Notes under the pieces: generated by a model
Databases searched by the model: none
The model's input: the letters and a program-made list of their open reading frames with translations, nothing else
Told to the model about the DNA's origin: nothing
Program-made: the position numbers and the translations under genes
DNA from: JAZLIT01 sp045617525
GTDB lineage: Bacteria > Bacillota > Bacilli > Bacillales_A > Planococcaceae
Direction of reading: 5' to 3'
DNA length: 64,000 nt
Assembly (NCBI GenBank): GCA_045617525.1
Contig: JAZLIT010000003.1
Span: 1-64,000, forward strand
In this document: piece by piece, positions 8,206 through 15,130 of the stretch
Layout of the letters: the number at the start of each line of letters is the position of its first letter
How positions within the stretch are numbered: the first letter of the stretch is position 1

Positions 8206-8946
8206 TTACTTTACTTTGCTTACGATTAACAGTGCCAAACCCAGTACATCTAGTCTCGACATCTCACTAGGGTAGCGATTATGCCATACTTCTTGGATTG
8301 CCTTCTGTTCGATCCCGTAAGAAAGAATTTTTTGAATACCCTCCGTCTCCTGAAAAATTGCTTGAACTTTCTCCTCAATTGCTTCATATCCAAAGCCAAA
8401 GCGTTGTGATTCTGTAACATTACTTTTAGACGGTACTAGAGTCGAGAAGATTGCATGACAAATCGCCTCAAAATTGCGTTCATATAGCTGTACATCCTCC
8501 TTCGAATTCACAAAACATACCTCTATTAAAATACAATTTTCCTTAAAGTGATTTAGCAGCTTTAAATCCTTGCGCTCCTTAGCTCCGCGATTTTTAAAGC
8601 CAGCCGCAGCACTAATCGCCTTACTCATTTGCATCGCTATACCCTTCATTGAGGTCGATGCATATAAAACCTCCGATCCAATGCCGTCCTCCCGTGTTCC
8701 GGCCACTGCATTAAAATGCACACTTACATGTTGTGCCACTGGGTATTTTTGATGCTCCTTCACTAAATACGTAAGGTTTTGCTCTTTATTGTTGGACTGA
8801 TTATCCATGATACACTTAAATTTCACTTCATTTAATACAAATAATTCACACACCCGCTCAACAACAAGGCGCGCCTCCCTTACTTCATCCACAATTCCAC
8901 TTGCACCTGTTCCAATTTTCCAATGTCCCGGGCTAATAACAATCAT
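8206..8946 (-). CDS. N-acetylmuramoyl-L-alanine amidase family protein, no signal peptide
   Basis: A 246-residue Amidase_3 (CwlC/CwlD-like) enzyme that would cut the bond between N-acetylmuramic acid and L-alanine in peptidoglycan. The zinc ligands His8 (SPGHW), Glu24 (VREAR) and His77 (SVHFNA) and the catalytic Glu142 (LIEVCFVN) are all present. Residues ~170-246 are an uncharacterised helical tail. No signal peptide precedes the catalytic domain. The ATG at 8946 has GAAAGGGGGGCG 4 bases upstream; the frame is open six more codons. A leaderless amidase is typical of mother-cell autolysins (CwlC type) or phage endolysins; no phage genes are adjacent, so a sporulation role is a reasonable guess. 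Confidence 0.8.
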   Translation of the reverse strand: MIVISPGHWKIGTGASGIVDEVREARLVVERVCELFVLNEVKFKCIMDNQSNNKEQNLTYLVKEHQKYPVAQHVSVHFNAVAGTREDGIGSEVLYASTSMKGIAMQMSKAISAAAGFKNRGAKERKDLKLLNHFKENCILIEVCFVNSKEDVQLYERNFEAICHAIFSTLVPSKSNVTESQRFGFGYEAIEEKVQAIFQETEGIQKILSYGIEQKAIQEVWHNRYPSEMSRLDVLGLALLIVSKVK

Positions 8947-9089
8947 CAAACGCCCCCCTTTCAACCTTCATATCGCATCTATGATCACATTATGGGACAA
9001 AAGATAAGACAAATTTCTACTAATAAATTTGCCTATTTTGACGATATAAACATATACAAATTAAGTTTTTTACATAAGGAGAGATTTTT

Positions 9090-10238
9090 TTGACTAAATC
9101 AAAAGTATTCCAGGCCGCGATTGCAGCAGCACTTGCTACAACAGCGATCGTTTCAACAATGCCAACACCAGCTTCGGCTGTTACTTTTAAAGACGTAGAG
9201 ACTGTGAAAGATACTGAAATGAAAAATGCAATTTATAATTTAGCACATCGTGGCATCGTTACGGGGATCGGCAATAGTAATTATGGCCCGAACAACCCAA
9301 TAACACGTGCTGCTGCTGCAAAAATAATTGCTGAAATGTTAAATTTAGACATAAAAAATGTAGTGAATCCTAATTTTAAAGATGTACCTAAAAGTCAGTG
9401 GTATTACCCGTATATAGCAGCGTTAGCAAACTTAAATATTATTAATGGCTATGATGGCAAGTTTAATCCGAACGGTAATATTAAACGAGGCGATATGGCA
9501 AAAATTATTTCGGAAGCATTTTCAATTACTTCATCATCAACAACACATCCCTTTACAGATGTGAAAAGTAATCACTATGCCAAGAAATACATTGCATCTT
9601 TATACGCTAACAATATTGCAAAAGGCGTAACTGCTACTTCATTTGGTGTTGATAGCTCTGTAACACGTGGACAACTTGCAATTTTTGCGGTACGTGCGGA
9701 AAATCACACAAAACAACAAACAGTTGGCCTTACATTAAAAGCTTCTGATTATGGCTTCAAACAATTTAATGGCACTATTTTTGATACGTATCGCTACTAT
9801 ACTGGAACAGAAACAGCCACAGAAATCAAAATTAATGCTACTTCTGAAGGTCAGGGAATGTTGATATTAAAAGGTACCCCTTTAAATAGTAACTACAGTA
9901 GTGAGGCATTTTACTTAGTGAATGTAGAGAATAAAAACGGCAAACTTAGCGCTACTTTAGAAAAGGCCAATCAACTTGAATATATTAACTACTCTTCTCA
10001 ATACTATGATTACCGTGAATTAAATTTAAACTTCACGCCTGCACTAGCTTCTTTAAAGACAAAAGCAGGCAAAGATGTTAGCTCCTCACTAAATATTACG
10101 TTTGATAAAAATGGATTTGATTTACGTATTTATGAACCAGGTAACTATGTGCTAACCCTTGAAAGTGGACGTAACACAAAAACATTTGCAGTAGATGTTA
10201 CCCTTAAAAACTTTGATACGCTAATTGACTTAAATTAA
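9090..10238 (+). CDS. SLH domain surface protein
   Basis: A 382-residue secreted protein. A signal peptide (positive K3/K5, hydrophobic 8-22, ASA at 28-30) should be cut after residue 30. Three S-layer homology domains follow (about 31-75, 90-135 and 150-200; each with the FxDV...A...G and FxP..xxTR/KR pattern). These bind pyruvylated secondary cell-wall polymer. Residues ~210-382 form a beta-rich region of unknown function, probably the exposed part. The start is TTG at 9090 with AAGGAGAG 6 bases before it. A strong terminator follows. No pyruvyltransferase gene is in the window. Confidence 0.9.
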   Translation: MTKSKVFQAAIAAALATTAIVSTMPTPASAVTFKDVETVKDTEMKNAIYNLAHRGIVTGIGNSNYGPNNPITRAAAAKIIAEMLNLDIKNVVNPNFKDVPKSQWYYPYIAALANLNIINGYDGKFNPNGNIKRGDMAKIISEAFSITSSSTTHPFTDVKSNHYAKKYIASLYANNIAKGVTATSFGVDSSVTRGQLAIFAVRAENHTKQQTVGLTLKASDYGFKQFNGTIFDTYRYYTGTETATEIKINATSEGQGMLILKGTPLNSNYSSEAFYLVNVENKNGKLSATLEKANQLEYINYSSQYYDYRELNLNFTPALASLKTKAGKDVSSSLNITFDKNGFDLRIYEPGNYVLTLESGRNTKTFAVDVTLKNFDTLIDLN

Positions 10239-10254
10239 TAAAAAAAGAATGATA

Positions 10255-10289
10255 AAAAACGCTCAATAGTTTAAATTGAGCGTTTTTTT
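10255..10289. terminator. Bidirectional terminator between SLH and GNAT genes
   Basis: A-run plus CGCTCAA paired with TTGAGCG plus T-run (about 10255-10266 with 10276-10288). It lies between convergent genes and has poly-T on both strands. Confidence 0.85.
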
Positions 10290-10342
10290 CGTATAATTTG
10301 CTATTCTTTTCTTCTTTAACTAAAGCACCGTTAGTTTAATAA

Positions 10343-10828
10343 TTAAACTTTTTTTACCATTCGTACTTGTTTTAAGATATGTCCATCGAACTCTATATCA
10401 GACTCTTTAACTATTTCAAACCCTTTAGCTTCATAAAAGTTCATTCCAATCTTATTATCTTTCTCAACGTTTATACAAATTTCTTTTATACCTTTTAATT
10501 CTTTAACTGCTTGTTGTATCAGAGCAGTACCTATCCCTTTACCTTGGAATTCTGGATAAAGATAAATAGCCGCCAATTCGACCTTTCCACCATCCCTTAC
10601 CGTAGAATAGTTTGCAAAACCGACAACTTTCCCCTTAACTTCTGCAACATAAACAATAGAACGTTCTATACGTTGTTTCATACTTTCATCACTGTAATTT
10701 GATTTTAAGAAGTTATTTTGTACTTCTAAGGGAATTATGCCCTCATATGTTGCATTCCAAGTTTTTTTCGCTATGCTTTGAACTTGTTTTGTATCTTCGT
10801 AGTGCATCTTACGAATGGTAATATTCAT
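10343..10828 (-). CDS. GNAT family N-acetyltransferase
   Basis: A 161-residue GCN5-related acetyltransferase. The acetyl-CoA-binding motif A is seen as LYPEFQGKGIGTALIQ near residues 91-106 (Q/RxxGxG/A), preceded by the strand VELAAIYL. One domain, no extension. AAAGGGGGGC stands before the ATG. Monocistronic. The acceptor (amino acid, peptide, polyamine or antibiotic) cannot be deduced; neighbours do not help. Confidence 0.85.
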   Translation of the reverse strand: MNITIRKMHYEDTKQVQSIAKKTWNATYEGIIPLEVQNNFLKSNYSDESMKQRIERSIVYVAEVKGKVVGFANYSTVRDGGKVELAAIYLYPEFQGKGIGTALIQQAVKELKGIKEICINVEKDNKIGMNFYEAKGFEIVKESDIEFDGHILKQVRMVKKV

Positions 10829-10929
10829 CTAAGCCCCCCTTTACCCTCTCTGCTTTGTTATGTACTGATACAGCAACGAATTATATGAACAAATGTTTGT
10901 TGCACAATATCATACCTTGAATACGAACT

Positions 10930-11007
10930 TTATCTGGTAAGAAAACCGATTGCTAATAAAACAATAGCGATTATTGCCCAAATAAGTGCTTGTCTATTTT
11001 TTGTCAA
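10930..11007 (-). CDS. 25-residue single-span membrane peptide
   Basis: A short open frame with a TTG start (11005-11007) and a strong AAGGAGAAG site 8 bases upstream (11016-11024) encodes 25 residues: a basic head (TKNRQ), one unbroken hydrophobic helix (about residues 7-23) and a basic end (TR). This is the layout of bacterial small membrane proteins. It is too short for usual gene finders. No terminator was identified. Function unknown; confidence rests on the ribosome site and hydrophobic profile only. Confidence 0.55.
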   Translation of the reverse strand: MTKNRQALIWAIIAIVLLAIGFLTR

Positions 11008-11255
11008 TTCAAGATCTTCTCCTTCAACTTAAAATTCTACAAACTCATTTATATGGTATATTTTAACATAAAATTCATATTTCACATGAATATATCTAAA
11101 ACAACCTACTTTTATAGTATACCCGTTAAATAGTATGTCACAATAAGGTATAATATGATGAACATTTTAAGCTAATCGGTTAATTATGATGTACAAATGA
11201 AATTCCAGGGTGTATACTGAAATTATTAAATACTACCCCTTAGGAGCGATACATT

Positions 11256-11378
11256 ATGTGGATTATCACTTTATTTGAGAAAAAGAGTTTCAGCATGTAC
11301 AAGTTCAGTAACAAGGTAGATGCTACAACATTTTTAGCAACGCTTCCTTCTAACGCTATACTTTCATACACAAAATAA
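11256..11378 (+). CDS. 40-residue small protein
   Basis: An ATG with TAGGAGCG 8 bases upstream begins a 40-codon frame ending at TAA 11376-11378, followed closely by a good terminator (11402-11436), so a complete tiny transcription unit is visible. The product begins MWIITLFEKKSF and ends ILSYTK; the strand-turn-strand look (WIITLFE, MYKFSN, ATTFLATL) suggests a small folded domain rather than noise. No membrane helix or Cys. I do not recognise the family with certainty. Confidence 0.6.
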   Translation: MWIITLFEKKSFSMYKFSNKVDATTFLATLPSNAILSYTK

Positions 11379-11401
11379 TTTTTATCCACCTATATAGATT
11401 A

Positions 11402-11436
11402 AAAAGCAACGATGCTTCCAAGAGATCGTTGCTTTT
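11402..11436 (+). terminator. Terminator of the 40-residue gene
   Basis: A 12-bp stem AAAAGCAACGAT/ATCGTTGCTTTT (11402-11413 with 11425-11436), T-rich on the right. Confidence 0.8.
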
Positions 11437-11534
11437 CATTTATCGCAGCTTTCAGAAAAAGAGTAGTTTTCCCTTTCGACTACTAGTACAATGATGTATA
11501 CAGATAAATCCAATCAACGAGGTACTCTTAACTT

Positions 11535-12449
11535 ATGAAACCTACAAATGCACGATACAAAGGCTTTTTACTAGTTATTACTGGCTGCTTTTTCTGGGGC
11601 ATCGGTGGTACGGTGGCACAGCCGCTTTTCCAAAATGAAGGAGTTGAAGTCGGGTGGCTCGTCTCAACTCGCTTGCTTATAGCAGGTACTTTACTGTTAG
11701 CAACGCAAGCAATTTTTAAAGACCGCGTTCAAATCATTAGCGTTTGGAAAGATAAAAAAACAGCTATTCGACTAGTGATTTTTTCTTTATTTGGTATGTT
11801 AGCTGTGCAATATACATATATGGCGTCTATCCAAATAGGAAACGCCGCAATTGCCACTTTACTTCAATATTTAGCACCCGTTATGATCATTATTTGGATG
11901 ATTTTACGAAAGCAAACTACCTTCACGAAAAAGGATGCGCTCACAGTTGCACTGGCATTAATCGGAACATTTTTATTACTGACAAATGGCTCACTATCTG
12001 CCCTTTCTGTACCGATGTCAGCGATCGTTTGGGGCATACTATCAGGTGTAGCATTAGCTTTTTACACTCTTTATGTCATCCCTTTATTAAAGGCGTTTGA
12101 TTCACTTGTAATCGTGGGTTGGGCAATGGTATTAGCAGGAACAATGATGAGTTTCTTCCACCAGCCTTGGGATGCCAATTTCAGCAGTTGGACTGGCATA
12201 ACCTATTTTTATTTATTTGTCGTCATTATTTTGGGTACGATGCTTGCTTTTTGGTTTTATATTGAGAGTCTGCAAACTTTATCCGCAAAGGAAACGAGCC
12301 TACTAGGAAATATTGAGCCTTTAACTGCAGTTATTGCGACTGTTGCATGGCTGAAGGTTCCTTTTGGCACGATGCAATGGATTGGTGCAGCATTTATTAT
12401 TATCATGATGGTATACCTTGCTATTGCTCCGAGCGAAAAAAAGGCTTAG
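11535..12449 (+). CDS. EamA/DMT family transporter
   Basis: A 304-residue membrane protein with about ten hydrophobic helices arranged as two EamA repeats (roughly 10-140 and 160-298), the drug/metabolite transporter fold. The internal duplication is visible from the repeated ending pattern ([13 protein letters not shown] in the first half, [15 protein letters not shown] in the second). GAGGT lies about 11 bases before the ATG. The family moves amino acids, nucleosides or other metabolites, usually outward; the substrate is not predictable here. Monocistronic. Confidence 0.85.
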   Translation: MKPTNARYKGFLLVITGCFFWGIGGTVAQPLFQNEGVEVGWLVSTRLLIAGTLLLATQAIFKDRVQIISVWKDKKTAIRLVIFSLFGMLAVQYTYMASIQIGNAAIATLLQYLAPVMIIIWMILRKQTTFTKKDALTVALALIGTFLLLTNGSLSALSVPMSAIVWGILSGVALAFYTLYVIPLLKAFDSLVIVGWAMVLAGTMMSFFHQPWDANFSSWTGITYFYLFVVIILGTMLAFWFYIESLQTLSAKETSLLGNIEPLTAVIATVAWLKVPFGTMQWIGAAFIIIMMVYLAIAPSEKKA

Positions 12450-12562
12450 CGCAGACGTTATTATAGGTAGCATAAGAAATCATTAAAGTCGATAGTGCAG
12501 CAGTGTTCCAAATACCACTAAAGCATTGCTATGACTTTTGAAGAAAGTGCATAAAACTGACA

Positions 12563-12603
12563 AAACTCGTTGTAGTTATTAAATGTAACTACAACGAGTT
12601 TTC
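12563..12603. terminator. Long perfect bidirectional terminator hairpin
   Basis: A perfect 17-bp inverted repeat (12563-12579 with 12587-12603) with A and T ends on both strands. It ends one base before the stop of the minus-strand gene at 12604 and also serves the EamA gene region. Confidence 0.85.
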
Positions 12604-12870
12604 TTACTTGGCGAATAGATTTTTGAATGATGTAAAATTGAAAATGTACAACGCGACAGAACTTAAAAGCATACCTAAGCTAACTAATCCTATCCCCATA
12701 CCTAACCAACTTCCAATAATGAACGAACTAGCTAATACAATTATAGAAACAATAAGTGTTAAATGTGTAGCTTTGAAGGCATTTTTTTTAAAAACATAAA
12801 GCAAAATCAAGAATAAAATAACATTAACTGCAAAACCTAAGAAAATTGGAATCATAACACTATCACTCAT
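12604..12870 (-). CDS. Small three-helix membrane protein (YesK-like)
   Basis: An 88-residue hydrophobic protein with three membrane helices (about 5-28, 34-55, 60-80) and a conserved-looking GSWLGMGIGL turn. Length and the G-rich helix resemble the YesK family of Bacillus small membrane proteins, but I recognise this only weakly. GAGGTGACGTAA stands just before the ATG. Monocistronic; function unknown. Confidence 0.7.
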   Translation of the reverse strand: MSDSVMIPIFLGFAVNVILFLILLYVFKKNAFKATHLTLIVSIIVLASSFIIGSWLGMGIGLVSLGMLLSSVALYIFNFTSFKNLFAK

Positions 12871-12990
12871 TTACGTCACCTCTTCTCACTATTATTATAT
12901 GTTACAGACCATTCAGAATAAGTGAATCGAACAGTCCTCTTTATCACAGCGTCTCAGAGCATTATTTTATATAATAACAGCGAAAAACAC

Positions 12991-13016
12991 TTCAACAATC
13001 GTGCTCGATTGTTGAA
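12991..13016. repeat. Perfect 11-bp inverted repeat
   Basis: TTCAACAATCG and CGATTGTTGAA with a TGCT loop; T-rich sequence lies on both sides, so it may be a terminator or an operator. It lies in the 190-base gap upstream of the fragment at 13062. Confidence 0.5.
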
Positions 13017-13061
13017 AATCGTTTTTCAAGCTCTTTAATGGACTAATAGCCCAGCTAGCAA

Positions 13062-13265
13062 TTGAGCGTGGTGGTTCTAATTAGCAACGAACAAGTATAT
13101 GTATTAGTTGCAAGGGACGGCGATAAGATGACTGTTTCGCAAGTATTAGGAATGGGAATATTAACAATAGAGCAATTGGATAAAGCTACCGGTCATAAAC
13201 TTCCAAGTGATATAATGTGTGCGATTCTTGGCGTGCCTTTAAAACTTACGCTACAATTAGATTAG
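13062..13265 (+). CDS. Doubtful 67-residue open frame
   Basis: An open frame of 67 codons with a TTG start and no convincing ribosome binding site (the preceding bases are CCAGCTAGCAA). The product has the look of a truncated C-terminal piece (YVLVARDGDKMTVSQVLGMG...) with mixed charge and no membrane helix. It may be a remnant of a larger gene or a real small gene with a weak start. It ends about 35 bases before the next gene. No family recognised. Confidence 0.35.
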   Translation: MSVVVLISNEQVYVLVARDGDKMTVSQVLGMGILTIEQLDKATGHKLPSDIMCAILGVPLKLTLQLD

Positions 13266-13300
13266 TTAGGAAAGAAATTCATAAAAAGGGGGTGCAAAAA

Positions 13301-13531
13301 GTGGAGTTGTTACTTTGGATAACTATAGGTTTCACCGTAATCGGATTTGTTGTTCTTGTTTCTATGAAAAAAAGCATGGAAATGAAGGTCGCTTTAATAA
13401 TAGAAAATAAGGATAGTATGGAGAATAAACAAATTTCATCTAAACCTGTTGTTTGGTGGATTATGGGAGCTACTGTATGGGGAATAGTAAGTATGTTTTT
13501 ACTCGTATGGTCGTTTTCTATTTATTTCTGA
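13301..13531 (+). CDS. Small two-helix membrane protein
   Basis: A 76-residue protein with helices at about 3-20 and 53-74 separated by a charged segment (KKSMEMKVALIIENKDSMENKQ). The open frame begins at 13217, but GTG at 13301 is preceded by AAAAGGGGGTG at 6 bases, the only good site, so it is used as start. A terminator follows at 13569. Function unknown; the layout fits a small membrane regulator or immunity-like protein, without further support. Confidence 0.65.
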   Translation: MELLLWITIGFTVIGFVVLVSMKKSMEMKVALIIENKDSMENKQISSKPVVWWIMGATVWGIVSMFLLVWSFSIYF

Positions 13532-13568
13532 AACGTTGAGCCTTAGAAGATGGACTATAGAGCCTTTT

Positions 13569-13598
13569 AGATCGTCTTCTATCTGACGGTCTTTTTTT
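13569..13598 (+). terminator. Terminator of the two-helix protein gene
   Basis: An 8-bp stem AGATCGTC/GACGGTCT with one G-U pair (13569-13576 with 13585-13592), then TTTTTT. Confidence 0.75.
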
Positions 13599-13710
13599 CG
13601 TCTGAAAGCTGACTAGCTACAGAACGAAAAAAAGTGGATTCGTCAACGGTGATGCCATTAACAAGAATTATAAAGATGTTGCATTTGTTATGTTATTCAC
13701 ATTCATTTCG

Positions 13711-14208
13711 TTAGGACCAATTAACGCCCCCCCAAGAAGATTGAAACTTTCGTAACAGAACAATTTGACCTAGATGATACGTATCGTGCATCATGATATT
13801 GCTGAGTAAACGCTCTATAGAGTACCTGTTAGCTTTATACGGGACTTTTAACTTTTCATCGTCAAGGTCCTTAATGACCGTTTTTAATTTATTCATGACT
13901 TCATTAAGGTGCTGCACCGTCTGAGCCCACCCAATTTCATCTTCTGGATCCCCCGGATTTCCAAAAGTTACTTCATTTTCTTCTGCCTTATTTGGATTCT
14001 CTGTGCCCTTAATTCGGTGGACTACGTCTTCATTCCAAAATATCAAGTGGTTGACAATCTGCCAAATCGAATTGCTGATTCCCGAATTTGTCCATGCTGC
14101 CTCAGCTGCGCTGACTCCATGAAGCGCCTGTTTCATGGATGCAAACCAATCATTCTCATAATGATGCATGTCGAGTTGTTCTAAAAACATTTTGGTTACA
14201 ACTTGCAT
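13711..14208 (-). CDS. DinB family protein
   Basis: A 165-residue four-helix-bundle protein of the DinB/YfiT superfamily. The three metal-binding histidines expected for the family are visible: His54 in IVNHLIFW and His141/His145 in MHDTYHLGQIV. Some members are bacillithiol- or mycothiol-dependent transferases, which fits an organism that makes bacillithiol, but the substrate is unknown. GAGGAG about 9 bases before the ATG supports the start. The gene stands alone. Confidence 0.85.
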   Translation of the reverse strand: MQVVTKMFLEQLDMHHYENDWFASMKQALHGVSAAEAAWTNSGISNSIWQIVNHLIFWNEDVVHRIKGTENPNKAEENEVTFGNPGDPEDEIGWAQTVQHLNEVMNKLKTVIKDLDDEKLKVPYKANRYSIERLLSNIMMHDTYHLGQIVLLRKFQSSWGGVNWS

Positions 14209-14422
14209 ATTCCAATCTCCTCACTGTTTAGTGTAATCTTTCAAAAATTAAAAGAACTAATCTTCAATCATTTCCTTTGAAAATACATACTAAGTTCACT
14301 AAAATTTATTCGACTCATCCACTTTAAATTCCTTTATGGTTTTAACTGTTCTCTCCGTTGTGCTCTACTAGAAGAGAATACAAGTCAATTTTTTAGAGCA
14401 CTCAATATTATTTTAGAGCAAT

Positions 14423-14461
14423 AAAAAATACAGCCTTTTATGTGTAGTAAGACTGTATTTT
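14423..14461 (-). terminator. Terminator of the carboxypeptidase-pcp unit
   Basis: A 9-bp stem AAAATACAG/CTGTATTTT (14425-14433 with 14453-14461) with A-run on the left, so it works on the minus strand, downstream of pcp. The remaining gap 14209-14422 shows nothing else I can name. Confidence 0.7.
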
Positions 14462-14485
14462 ATGGTTAAACTATTAAGTTTTTAG

Positions 14486-15113
14486 CTAAGCTTTTTTTGA
14501 TAGTGTCTGTATGCATATTTCTATGGCTGTTGTGAGATCCGATTGCGACCAGCTCGGAATCTTCCCATCAATTACCGCTAATTCATGGGAAGCAGGCAGG
14601 TGGATAAATCCAGCTAGCTTATTACCCATACCCCAATTTCTCAAAACTGAATACATGACATTGTTGCATAAGTACGTTCCAGCCGAATTAGAAATTTCTG
14701 CGGGCAGTTGATTCGCCATCAATGCATCTACCATCGCTCGAATGGGAAGCGTTGTGAAATAAGCATCATCACCTGTAGTATCTACAGCAACATCCTGTAG
14801 TATCTACAGCAACATCCTGTAGTACAACGCCCTTGTTATCCGCAGCTCCGTCCTTCACGTTAATTGCAATACGCTCTGGAGTCACTTTAAATCGGCCAGC
14901 AGCTAAACCTAGGCTAATAACTGCATCTGGTTTCACTTCTTCAATAAGCGCCAATATTTGTCGCTCACTTTCCGTGAAATCTACCGGTAATGTGTGTCCA
15001 ACGATTTGATATTCACCAATTTCTCGGCCATTTAATGCCTTTACAATTTCATCAGTTGGGTTAATTTTAAACTGTAGAAATGGTTCGAATCCTGTTAATA
15101 ATAAGGTTTTCAT
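14486..15113 (-). pseudogene. pcp: Pyroglutamyl-peptidase I, frameshifted by a 22-bp duplication
   Basis: The gene is split in two frames: the N-terminal 114 codons (15113-14769, beginning MKTLLLTGFEPF) and the C-terminal part (82 residues from 14734, containing the active Cys in GTYLCNNVMYSVL and His in FIHLPAS). Between them a 22-bp unit is tandemly duplicated (14772-14793 and 14794-14815), which shifts the frame and creates a stop. Removing one copy gives a continuous 201-residue enzyme, close to the usual ~200-215. The active form removes N-terminal pyroglutamate from peptides. It begins 17 bases after the SLH carboxypeptidase stop, so both are probably co-transcribed; both handle peptides. 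Confidence 0.85.
14772..14815. repeat. 22-bp tandem duplication inside pcp
   Basis: Two identical 22-bp units, followed by nine more bases of a third. Each unit holds the palindrome CTGTAGTATCTACAG (6-bp arms, 3-base centre), a structure prone to replication slippage. Confidence 0.95.
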
Positions 15114-15130
15114 CTGCTAACCTACTCTCT

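Noticed and set aside
9038..9058. TTGACG and TATACA as promoter of the SLH gene
   Set aside because: The spacing is only 9 bases, far from the 16-18 needed, so no promoter is claimed.
13620..13735. A coding-like plus-strand stretch before the DinB stop
   Set aside because: It reads plausibly for ~35 codons but overlaps the DinB C-terminus on the other strand and has no start; the openness is likely a shadow of DinB.
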